Shown one piece after another: positions 44,211 through 55,340 of a stretch of DNA of 64,000 bases (position 1 is the first letter of the stretch; every line of letters begins with the position of its first letter). Made by a program: the position numbers and the translations under genes. Location: assembly GCF_050947335.1 (NCBI RefSeq), contig NC_134995.1:7788501-7852500 (forward strand), in the 5' to 3' direction. Below the pieces are notes generated by a model. That model saw nothing but the letters and a program-made list of their open reading frames with translations, did no database searches and was not told where the DNA came from. The stretch comes from Megachile rotundata. Taxonomy: Eukaryota > Arthropoda > Insecta > Hymenoptera > Megachilidae.

Positions 44211-46204
44211 TTATTAACCTACCAACTAATCAAAGTAACTGGTTTCAGTTGTCACATTTTGCAAATTCAGAATTACATGATCGAAGAATCTTGTTCGGTG
44301 AAACTGCATTACGATGCATCTGTCTACGAAGGATCATCGGTGTGGACGCCATCGCGACACGGAATGAACGTGGGAAGATGAAAGGCGCCGGGGCACCGAG
44401 TTGAACACGACGAACAGAAGGAGAAAAAGAGAAATGACCGACGAGAATAAAGGATCAATGACATTCTCCTTGTTTCGTCGCTGTTATCGAATATTCACGG
44501 TTGCCTGCAATATTGATGGACTCCCTTGTTTACCCTATTCTTGTTTGCCCCTGGTGAACATGAGTGTCGATCCTGCGGGACTTCCAGTTCCCAGCAGTTC
44601 AATGATCTGAATGCAGTAAGATCTCGATATAAGCGATTTTTAAGAATCTAAATTTATATGTAAAGTCGAAAGTCTTGTACGTGATTTAAACGAAAATGAT
44701 TTTCAGGATATGAGGGGAAAAAATGAAACTTCTGGGGAGATGCTCAGAATTTCTCAGAAACTTGCTCACTGAGAAATATGTGATCCTAGTTGTATATCTA
44801 AGACAATATTAACGCAAGCATGAAATTAGTCCATTTTCTATTTTTCTATTTTCCCATATTTGGGGTTAAATCAGTCAATTAAATTAATAATTACAGTCCA
44901 AACTATATCGTGTTTGGTCTCATTTTAATCAGAAAAATATTACAAAAGTGTTGATAAAAGTTTCACAACAGAAACATAAAAAATAACAAAGTTTTATTTA
45001 TATAGCATTGTTGTATTTATACGTAGCTGCGTTCGGTAAAGTTCGGTCAACGTCGGAACTGCACCGCAGAAGCGAAAGTTCAGACCTGAGAGATTCCCTT
45101 ATATCGAGATTAATATAGCGTGGCTTTACTGCAATTTTTTTCCTGTTTTTCCTTGACCGATCGTAGCTCTTTCGTACGTTCTCGTTGATCTTCTCTCATG
45201 GTGCACTTTTTGTTCCAACGAAGAAAGGGATACCCTTCGCGCGAAATAAAAAAATGGCGACGGAAAGGGCTTACATAGGTGAATGAAGCTTTACGACGAA
45301 CAGAAAGGATAGCAGGGGAAAGAAGCTGACCTTTGTAAGCTCTTGGAAACGCTATCTACCGGACTTGTAATTATAGGGGGGCTTTCAGTTTACGAACGCG
45401 TGATAATTAGACTTATCAAACGTTTCGGAACTCATCGAGCGATAGGGTCTCTGGAGGGTTAGTATGAGTTAGGGTAACTTTGGGTAGGTTAAAATAAGTT
45501 TTAAATGTCTTAATTTTAAAATGACTTCTTTAAATTTGCAGATTTCTATATTTATAAATTATCGAATTTTTTAATACTTAAATTCATAAATTTTTAATTT
45601 TGAAAATCTCTCAGTTATTTGCTTAGCAAATTAAGTTTTGAGATTTTTAGGATTTACAATTGTTATCTTAAATTCTCCAAACTATCATATTATTATATTT
45701 TCAAATTTTAGAATCATTAAAATTTTTAATTCGTCAAATTTCTTAATCCTTGTATTTGTCAAAATTTTATATATTACAGTTCCTAAAACTCTGCTTTTGA
45801 AACTTTTTCAACTTAATAATTTTGAAGTTATAAAATGCTTAAATTCGAAATCCTATAAAAGAGCACAATCGCACAGAAAAGTCACAATCATCGCAGTCGA
45901 GTCTTTTCACTGCATTCAGCTTCCTGGAACGCACCGTAAAAACGCTCGAGAATCACCGACACGGGCTACAAAGCGTTTATAACCGTGTAAAAATAATTCT
46001 TTTCGAAAGAACCGATGACATTTGCGATACCACAAAGCTAATCGGTTGCTTCTAAGGGGTCGTTCGCAAAGAGAATTACGCGGTAGATTGATGGAGCATA
46101 AAAGTGCCGATGAAAAACGAACAAATTGATGATCAACGAATTCTGCATAGACTCATTTACGTTGATAGAGTATTATTAGTTAGCAAATAAAAAGTTAAAC
46201 CGCC
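44211..46204. other. Single-copy stretch, no confident gene
   Basis: Frames at 44401-44610 (69 codons) and 45638-45982 (114 codons), both plus strand, have no domain, signal peptide or convincing splice context. 44640-45000 and 45500-45800 are AT-rich, 45040-45460 more balanced. The 45530-45790 part has scattered AAATT words. Confidence 0.35.
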
Positions 46205-47566
46205 CAAAATAAATTTCAGATGTTCATTCATAAATTACCAACCCCTAACAATTCCTTGCAAGGTTTCCTTTTTGATAATAATTTTGACAATAACACGTGA
46301 ATTATGCATGTTGACAAGGTGAAAGATAAATGAGCATACACTAATGAAAAATTACAACCATGCACATCAGACACATATGCAAACACACGAAAACCTCAAG
46401 AATATAGACAACACAAAAATAAATTTTTTAAAAACGTTTATTTCTCAATTACCAAAGCTACTTAACCCTCCCACGCAAGATTATTTCAATTCCAAGAAAT
46501 AATTCATTTATGTATCTACAAAATTTATGTCCGTAGAGACGGTGAAAGACCAATAAGTACACACGAATAAAAAAGACCTATAAACATGCACATAAAAAGG
46601 CCCCATATGCCAGCGCATAAAAAATAAAAAATGTAAAGATACGATGCCTTAAAGTTAACGGAAGTACAGCTTTAAAAACGCAGCTACCGAACACGCGAGT
46701 TATTACATGCATACAACTGCTTCAAAAGCATGTGTATATACGATGTTTGCGCGTGCGTGCATGTGTGTGCATATGCATATTCGTGCGCGTACGCATATGG
46801 GAACGCATCTATCCTCAGCATCGCTGTGCATCGAGTCGACGTCGCTGTCGATGACCACTGTTATTCAACATACAAGTGCACGCGAGCAAACACATACACG
46901 CACACACGCATACACGTTGCCTACACATTTTTCTCAAGAATTTATACGAATACGTCGGTTCGAGTATTCAGAAACAGAATTTTTGCAGGTGTAGCTAACT
47001 TCGAGTCGTCGCATCTCTTACGGTTCTGATATTTTCAATGTATGGCTGTGGGTGTTTCATCGGTATCGTCCACACCGGAACGTACGTAAATTTCAGCGGA
47101 TACGACCGGACGCTTTTGCATGTATAACGCGTGCGGTCCTCAACAATTTGACACGAAATGCGGGACGGAAAGACCGCGGCGATCGACGAGTATCGTAAGG
47201 GTGTGTGCCCACGATAGACCCCGTCGATTCGCGACGTCTCGTCGAAAGGGTGGAGAATTCCATCGTTGGCCCAGAAATCGGGTAACCGACGCTGAAAAGA
47301 GAACGACGACCGTTCCTTCCAAATGCTCCTGTTCCTCAACGCCTCGCGACCCGCCGATGAGCAAGAACGCATTCAGGCTACCAGATTTTTATTAAGTCGG
47401 AACTGCAACCTCGTTCGAAACAAAAGCGTCGCCGGTGTTTCGCGCATTCTCGTCTTTCTATATCTCACGCCTCTTTGTTTCGCGCTAAAAATTTTATCGC
47501 TGCTCTTCCCCATTTTATCGTTGCGATTTTAACGTCGATCAGAGGTGCTTGAATTTATTGACACGG
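46205..47566 (+). repeat. Left arm of a large inverted duplication
   Basis: About 1.36 kb that returns in reverse complement at 49538-50897. Mirror coordinates sum to 97,102-97,115 along the arm, so there are few net indels. The inner 900 bp are the best conserved and unusually GC-rich, with CpG sites and a CACACG/GCATAC simple-repeat patch (46770-46920). A 125-codon minus-strand frame (46995-47372) and plus-strand frames (46707-46994, 46730-47029, 47120-47395) exist, but the same frames are broken in the other arm. I recognise no domain. Confidence 0.88.
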
Positions 47567-49537
47567 AAGGGAATATTTAATCCCTTGACCACCGAGTTAA
47601 GATATCATTCGCGTGATCGATGCAATGGTAATCGATTGTCTGGAATGGATAAAAGTATATTTGCCAGGATAATAGGTCGTCTGTATGAACAGTTAATATC
47701 TATTCTAAATCTATATGTCTATATAACGTGTCTATCATGATTCTACGTGAAATATCCATTATAAGTCTGTATGAAATGTCTATCATAATTTTATAAGACA
47801 TGTCCGACATCGCATATCTATAAAATACATTTTGATGAAAGCTTAATTCCTGTAATTTGAATTATGTATAAGGTCCATAATTTCGACAGGTTTCGTAAGG
47901 GTAGCTTTAACCCCCGATGTACCTGCATTCACTCGCATTTAATTCGAAACTAAAATATAACAATAAATAATGCCTATTAATGCCATATAAATAAACTAGC
48001 TCATACATCATCTCGACAAAGGTTAACATTGACAAAATTGTCCCAATAATTTTCTAAAAAAAGATTCGTTTGAACGGGTTTCATAAGTGTTGATGTCGCG
48101 ATTTTTGATCGATTATGCTAAAGCGTGGCGGGACTGAAATCGAAAACTTTGACAGCATCAACGTGCCATCTGTCGGCAGTTAAAACAGAAGAGAGGGCAG
48201 CGGGACGAAATTGAATCAATAAATTCGTTCTCCGAATGCCCCTATTTCATGCAGCTCTTCAATTGCCGCTCCAATCATGTGCTAATCCAATCTTCCAATC
48301 TACCGGTACGTTTTCGATCGAATCTTTTCTTTTTCTGTTTGCTTTCATGCGCCGTATTACGCGCGTGTGAGCTAGCTGCAAGTAATAAGATCGGGACGAT
48401 GGCGATTTGAGGTGAAAAATATAGATCGAAAATGGCGATTGGCAGAGTTTTTTTCTCAGGGTTGTGTATAAGAAATACGACTCGGAGTTGGAGGACTGCT
48501 ACGGTATGGCGTTCATAAAGAAAACATTAATGTACAAGAGAAAACACTGGGTAATCGAACAATCGCTGAATTTTAAAGATTTCAGGTTTCAAATCATAAA
48601 TTTTTAAATCGGAAATTGGAAATACGATTTTGATGAAAAAAAAGCTAATTTTAATTATTTTGGTACGAAGTTGCATTTTTCTATTTTTTTTTTAATCATG
48701 AAATGCATGTCCATGTCTACTGGATGGTCTTCATCGTGCTGTCGGGTGTTTAAAAAACTTGTCAGCTATGATTATACTTGACCCAATTATGAACTCATAT
48801 TTGGTAGCAGAATTTGATGCGGTTGTCATATTTCTATTATCACTTTGCGTGCGTCGAAACGAAAATTTTGAAGCTTATCGCGTTTCGGTACGTAACTTCT
48901 ATCGTAGATGGACGGATAAAAAGTATGAATAAATTAACTTATAAAAAGTTTAGAACTATAATGAACAGATATGAAAGTTAGAAATTAGAACAATGTTAAT
49001 CAAATCTTCAAATTCAAAAAAAAATTCTAGTTCAAATTCTTTCAAGTTAATTCTCCAGAATTAACAAATTTTAAATTTCAGGCTAAAAGTCTCAAATCCA
49101 GAAAATATACAACACCTCAACTTATCGGTCACTGAATAACCGACCTTCGAGATCTCTAAAGTCCCATAATTTTTAAATCCCGAGACGTCAAAATTCAGAA
49201 AATGTCCAGACCTGGAAACCTTGAGAATCTGAGCGCATTAAAATAGACTCGAGCGAAAAGTATTCAGACAAGGAGTAATAAGAAATCGAGCTGTTCTGAT
49301 TGCTGCAACGAGAGCTGCCGCAGGCGGAAAAGTCAATTAACAAAGACGAACGTTCTCGTCTTAGCCGACGTGACTTAATTTAACATCCGGTGTAACCCCT
49401 TGTCGTTTCTCGACTTCTTATTCCCGAGGCTCTGCTTCAGTTCTTACCTAATCCAATTCTGGTCCGAGATCATCGAGCTCTGCCGAATAGAACGATATTC
49501 TTTCCCATCGACTCTTAAAGACCTCGCACACGTCGTA
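47567..49537. other. Spacer between the inverted arms
   Basis: About 1.97 kb of single-copy DNA. 47700-47860 has loosely repeated TCTATCATNATT/ATAAG words; 48120-48450 and 49250-49537 are fairly balanced. No frame worth calling and no transposase. Confidence 0.45.
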
Positions 49538-50897
49538 CCGTGTCAATAAAGTTCGAGCACTTGATCGACGTTAAAATCGCAACGGTAAAATGGGGAAGAG
49601 CAGCGATAAAATTTTTAGCGCGAAACAAAGAGGCGTGAGATATAGAAAGACGAGAATGCGCGAAACACCGGCGACGCTTTTGTTGCGAACGGGGTTGCAG
49701 TTCCGACTTAATAAAAATCTGGTAGCCTGAATGCGTTCTTGTTCTTGCTCATCGGCGGGTCATGAGGCGTTGAGGAACAGGAGCATTCGGAAGGAATGGT
49801 CGTCGTTCTCTTTTCAGCGTCGGGTTACCCGATTTCTGGGCCAACGATGGAATTCTCCACCCTTTCGACGAGACGTCGCGAATCGACGGGGTCTATCGTG
49901 GGCACACACCCTTACGATACTTGTCGATCGCCGCGGTCTTTTCGACCCGCATTTCGTGTCAAATTGTTGAGGACCGCACGCGTTATACATGTAAAAGCGT
50001 CCGGTCGTATCCGCCGAAATTTACGTACGTTCCGGTGTGGACGATACCGATGAAACACCCACAGCCATACGTTGAAAATATCAGAACCGTAAGAGATGCG
50101 ACGACTCGAAGTTAGCTACACCTGCAAAAATTCTGTTTCTGAATACTCGAACCGACGTATTCGTATAAATTCTTGAGAAAAATGTATACGCAACGTGTAT
50201 GCGTGCGTGCGTGCGGGTATGTGTTTGCTCGCGTGCACTTGTATGTTGAATAACAATGGTCATCGACAGCGACGTCGATTCGATGCACAGCGATGCTGAG
50301 GATAGATGCGTTCCCATATGCGAACGCGCAAGAATATGCATATGCACACACGTGCACGCACACGCAAACATCGTATATACGCATGCTTTTGAAGCAGTTG
50401 TATGCATGTAATAACTCGCGTGTTCGGAAGCTGCGTTTTTAAAGCTGTACTTCCGTTAACTTTAAGGCATCGTATCTTTACATTTTTTATTTTTTATGCG
50501 CTGGCATATGGGGCCTTTTTATGTGCATGTTTATAGGTCTTTTTTATTCGTGTGTACTTATTGGTCTTTCACCGTCTCTACAGACATAAATTTTGTAGAT
50601 ACATAAATGAATTATTTCTTGGAATTGAAATGATCTTGCAAGGGAGGGTTAAGTAGCTTTGGTAATTGAGAAATAAACGTTTGAAAAATTTATTTTTGTG
50701 TTGTCTATATTCTTGAGGTTTTGGTATGTATGCATATGTGCATGTTTGTACTTTTTCATTAGTGTATGCTCATTTATCTTTCACCTTGTCAACATGCATA
50801 ATTTACGTACAAATGTATTATTTATCAAAAGGGAAAGCTTGCAAGGAATTATTAAGGGTTGGTAATTAATGAATGAACATCTGAGAAATTTATTTTG
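49538..50897 (-). repeat. Right arm of the large inverted duplication
   Basis: Reverse complement of 46205-47566. The inner junction CCGTGTCAATAAA at 49538 mirrors TTTATTGACACGG ending at 47566; the outer end CATCTGAGAAATTTATTTTGG at about 50877-50897 mirrors AATAAATTTCAGATG near 46210. Frames at 49731-49970, 49796-50053 and 49921-50115 are fragments of what is one frame in the left arm, separated by small indels, which argues against a conserved protein. Confidence 0.88.
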
Positions 50898-51600
50898 GTA
50901 ACCTCTATACTTCTCACGTTTTATGACTATCATTCCTATGCTTTATATCTAAGTCTATTTTTGTCATTTAAATTTATTTTTGTTGCATATAGATCTCTTT
51001 TTGACGTATATGCCTAGAGGGGTTTCATCATCACCATACAGAGCGCAACATACATAAATTTTAGCGAATTTGACCGGGACCACTTTTCACGGATATAACG
51101 TGTGCAGGATCCTTTATACCGTTCCCTCATTTTCTCTCTGTTTCCACACTTTTCGAAGCCGCTTTTGTTGCCACGATATCGCCTCGAGTATCGATTTCTC
51201 GTTCGTTATTTTACCTGGACGTGTTCGTTTTTTCGTGAATCATGAAAAATGCGTACGACCGGTAATACAATTTCACGGATGGATGGAGAAAACTTCGTGT
51301 GAACGGTTTTAATTGCTAAGGCAGGAGAACTGTTCGATACACAGGGTTGTGAAATACTTCATTTCTGGATGGTGTGGAAGATTGTTCGATACAACTCTTC
51401 GTTTTTAATTGCTTTACTGCTTCGTAATGCTGTATATCGAATTTCGAAGCTAAGGATTTTAACACAATTAATTGGTAATTGGAGATAATTGCACTTGAAA
51501 GTCTTGATTGATAGCTTCTGTGGTAGAATTCTGGATGGAATTGCAGTAGGATAGATGCAGGAGGTACATGAATATGTAATTTCAAATCTCTTTAGCTATC
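50898..51600. other. Single-copy stretch flanking the inverted duplication
   Basis: Contains the diverged third copy at 51019-51120. Frames 51070-51312 (plus) and 51316-51585 (minus) are unrecognised. Confidence 0.4.
51019..51120 (+). repeat. Diverged third partial copy of the arm sequence
   Basis: GGTTTCATCATCACC, ACATACATAAATTTTAGCG, TTTGACCGGGACC and GGATATAACGTGTGCAGGATCCT align in order with 47052-47140 of the left arm (GTTTCATCGGTATCG, ACGTACGTAAATTTCAGCGG, TACGACCGGACG, GTATAACGCGTGCGGTCCT), same orientation as the left arm. I estimate about 70% identity by eye. Confidence 0.65.
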
Positions 51601-51870
51601 GAGTCTATGCACTTTTAATATTTTCTAAGTTCTCAAATTTAGTTAGGTTCTCATTTTCTAATTTCTTAAATTTCCAAATGTCTACATTTGCAAATTTTCA
51701 AAGTTCCAAATTTTTATATTTAGCACCACCTATATTTTCGAACTATCATATTTAGCTACATTTTCAAATTTCTAAATATTCAACCACCTATGTTTCCAAA
51801 TTTGTTTCTTATTTGAAAATAATTCCTAAATCCCTAAATTTCCTAAATTCCATTTTTCCAAATCCCAGAT
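51601..51870. repeat. Small AATT-word block
   Basis: TTCTAAATTTCC, CAAATTTCTAAAT and CAAATTTTC words at 8-16 bp spacing; degenerate. Confidence 0.55.
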
Positions 51871-52290
51871 TTATGAGACAGCAATTTGCATCCAATGCAA
51901 AAGGTAGATAAAATAAGTTGAAACGTTTGATAATTAATTATGGAGGTTTTGTGGTAAGAATGACAAGCATTGACAGTGATTTTCCGTAAAGAGAATGGAA
52001 ACTCTTCTCTTTCCAGGCACGCGGAGGCTGCGTTATTGATTTTCCGTAGGCGCGTGCGGTTTTCCACACTCACCAGCCCCAACTCGTTTTCAAACGGCAT
52101 GCAATCACAAACTATTTCCATGTTTCGCTATATGGCACGTCGATTACTCTGACATTAACTTCGGATACAATATTCCATCCCCCAATGAGCGACGAACGAA
52201 TAATGGCGGAGAACAAAGTTTACGAATATAGTATACACACTTTCTACGCACAATCTAGGTTTTGGGGTTAACTTATTCTTTTTAGTGATT
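51871..52290. other. Single-copy stretch, no gene seen
   Basis: Overlapping opposite frames (51843-52121 minus, 51970-52152 plus) with no recognisable feature. Confidence 0.4.
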
Positions 52291-52860
52291 AAGTATAACA
52301 TTTTACGGAGTTAATGTAGAGAGAAATGAAATATGTAATAACTTTTAGGGGAAGAATGAAATAAAATTAAATTTGGATATTAAAATTAATGTGAAATTAA
52401 AATATTGATATTTTAATTAAAATGTTGATATTTTAATTAAGAAATTAAAGCAAAATTATTACAAATTTTTGGACGGTGAAATTAAAGTAAAATTGTGTTT
52501 GAAATATTACATTTTTAATTGAATATTAAAAGCACAAATTGAGGGAATTGTTTCTTAATTGTATATTAAAATTGAAAATGAAATATTAATATTTCCATTA
52601 AGAAATTGGGGTGAAATTATTAGAAACTTTTTAAAATTACATTGAAATCGAAACATTATCTTTTTAATCAAACATTAAAATATTAAATGTGAAGTAATTT
52701 TTTAGTCAAACAAAATCACTCTGAAATTAAAATATTCATTTTTTAATAACATGTTAAAATATTATTAAAAATGAAATATTTCTAATTAAACTGTCTTGAT
52801 TAAAATTACATTAAAACTGAAATATTAATTTGTTAATGTAACATTAAAATTTCTCTCAAA
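52291..52860. repeat. Degenerate AT-rich repeat of TTAAAATATTGATATTTTAATT type
   Basis: AAATTAAAATATT, GAAATATTAAT and TTTTTAATTAA words recur at irregular 40-70 bp spacing. The tandem copy ATTAAAATGTTGATATTTTA at about 52395-52440 is the clearest. Confidence 0.6.
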
Positions 52861-53630
52861 TTGAAAGATTTTTTAATCAGAGCTAGAATTGCTGTAAAAT
52901 TGAACTACCGTTTCTATCAAAAACTCGAGCAAAACAATACTTTCGTCGTATTGCGAAAACAAAAACAAACGTTCACCACTAACAAACCGATATTAATTAA
53001 AACAAATAAAATCCAAATATTTGCGATACCAAAAAATAATAAAAGCCTCACATTTCCCGAAGTCTAATTTCGACAATTTTTATATTGCCTGTATTAATTA
53101 ATGCTCAACGCAGCGGTAATTAATCCGATCGATGTCAAAGGGGAGATTAAAAAACCAACGCAATAAAAATCATAAACCGTTTTGCAAAAAACGACCGCAA
53201 AAAATTGCGTAATAAAAATAAGTCGATTTCGAGAAAAGAAAAAAGTACATGCATAGTTGCGTCGATCGATGGAAAGCAACTGACTCTTTCGCAGGTGTAT
53301 TACAGTGTACCAAACTACAGGTACGTTCGTATTGCGAGATGGGAAACAAAATAAAAAAAAAAACGGGGAGCGGAGAAGCAAGGGGAAACAAAAATTTAAT
53401 TAAATGCGCGCTGGATGTAGCACACCGGCCATTCCACGAGCACCGAAATCGAATCACTCATCCATTTCGATCACCTAGCTGCCTGCATCGTTCCACGGTG
53501 TTTTTCACAAATTCGAGAAATCGTTTTATCGTGCCATTCGTAACAGTCTGTTCGCGTGGAACGACCAAAGTTTATCGCGATTCTGAAGAAGTCGCAACCG
53601 TACTGTATTAGGAATTTTATGGTGACGTTT
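52861..53630. other. Single-copy stretch, no confident gene
   Basis: A 120-codon plus-strand frame (53249-53611) and two 95-codon minus-strand frames (53094-53457) share the same DNA and none has a recognisable domain. The start context is poor. I leave them uncalled. Confidence 0.35.
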
Positions 53631-54060
53631 TGAATTTCGAAAATCGTAAAGTCGAATGTGGTGAGGCTCTGGACGTGGAGTTTCAGACTTCCTAGTTTAA
53701 GAAGTTCGGATTTTTAGGGGTTAGAAGGCTTAGGTTCACAAACTTTTTAATTTTAGGAGGACAAATTTTTAGAGAAAGTTTGAGATTTTTATATTTTAAG
53801 GTGGTAGGATAAGGTTCTGAGATTTTTATATTTTAGGAGGTAAAAAGTTCAGAGATTTTTACATTTTAGGAGGTGGAAGGTTTAGGTTCAGAGATTATAT
53901 TTCAGGAGGTAGTAGGTTTAGATTCAGAGACTGTATTTTAGGAGGTAGAAGGTTTAGGTTCAGAGATTGTATTTTAGGAGGTAGAAGGTTTAGGTTCAGA
54001 GATTATTATGGTTTAAGAGGACAGTTTGGGTTGAGAGATGTTTCAATTGTAGGATTTAGA
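53631..54060. repeat. Purine-rich minisatellite, about 40 bp units
   Basis: AGGAGGTAGAAGGTTTAGGTTCAGAGATT-type units, cleanest between 53860 and 54005, where the unit ATTTTAGGAGGTAGAAGG / TTTAGGTTCAGAGATTGT recurs with a period near 40 bp. The TTTAGG word is part of the unit and not a telomere repeat. Confidence 0.85.
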
Positions 54061-55340
54061 GATAGTAGATATAGTTATGTACTAGTACCAAATGTAGGTA
54101 CACATTAATAGGAGATATACATTTGCAATAGTACTAAATATGTAGCAGTAGTAAATACAGGTATGAACTAGCATAAATATAGGTGTACATCAGTAGTAGA
54201 TACATGTACATGATAGTAGTAACTAGAGATATGTACTAAAAGTAAATACAGATATGTGACAGTGCTGAATCTAGATAGGCAATACTAATTATAGGTATAT
54301 CTCAGTACTAAGTATAGGTACGTAGCAGTACTAACAATAAGTATAGGTACGTACCACTATTAAATCTAGGTATAAGCAGCACTAAACATAGGTGCGTACC
54401 AATAATAGAAATTTATAAATACTAAATACATATAGGCATGTACCAATGCTAAAAATAGTACCAGTACTAAATACAAATTAGTACCAGAAGTAAATACAGG
54501 AATGTACTAGTACTAAATATAGGTACATACTACTACTTAATATGGGTACGCACCACCACTAAATATAGGTACATACAAGTATTAAGTATAGGTATGTGTC
54601 AGTACTAAATCTATATATAACCAGCACTAAATATAGGTATGTACCAATACTAAATATAGACATATACAAGTACTAAATATAGGTACGTAACAATACAAAG
54701 CATAGATATGTACCTGTACTAAATATAGCTGTGTACCAGTATCTAATAGAAGTAAGCAATAATACTTAATATAGGTATGTTCCAGCAGTAAACCTAGATA
54801 TAATCAGTACTAAACATAGGTACGCATCAGTACTAAATACAGATATGTACTGCTACTAAATACAGATATGTACTGGTACTAAACCTAGATATGTACAGCA
54901 CTAAATCTAAATATGTACCGGTACCAAATCTGCATATGTACCAGTACTAAATATAGGTACGTACAGTACTAAGTATAGACATGTACCGGTACTAAATCTA
55001 GGTCTGCACCAGTACCAAATCTAGATACGTACCAGTACTAAAGATAGGTACATAACAGTACTGAGTACATACTAATGTACTAAATCTAGATATGTACCAG
55101 TACCAAATCTAGATACGTATCAGTACTAAAGATAGGTACATAACAGTACTGAGTACATACTAATGTACTAAATCTAGATATGTATCAGTACTACATGTGT
55201 CAGTACTAAATCTAAATATCCAAATATGCATAAATATCCCAATACCAAATTTAGGTACATACCAGTACTAAATACAGACATGTACCAGTATTAGATCTAC
55301 ATATGACCTAAACCCATAGTATAGACACCCACTACTAGTA
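54061..55340. repeat. GTAC-rich 22-24 bp minisatellite with an 88-bp super-unit
   Basis: Some 50 units of the type AAATATAGGTACGTACCAGTACT or AAATCTAGATATGTACCAGTACT. GTAC, TCTAGA and AGTACT palindromes occur in most units. A longer module (AAATCTAGATACGTA, AAAGATAGGTACATAACAGT, ACTGAGTACATACTAATGT) appears at 55014 and again at 55102, period 88. No frame. Confidence 0.92.

Noticed and set aside
53860..54010. TTTAGG words as insect telomere repeat (TTAGG)
   Set aside because: They occur once per unit of about 40 bp inside a purine-rich minisatellite and are not in tandem.
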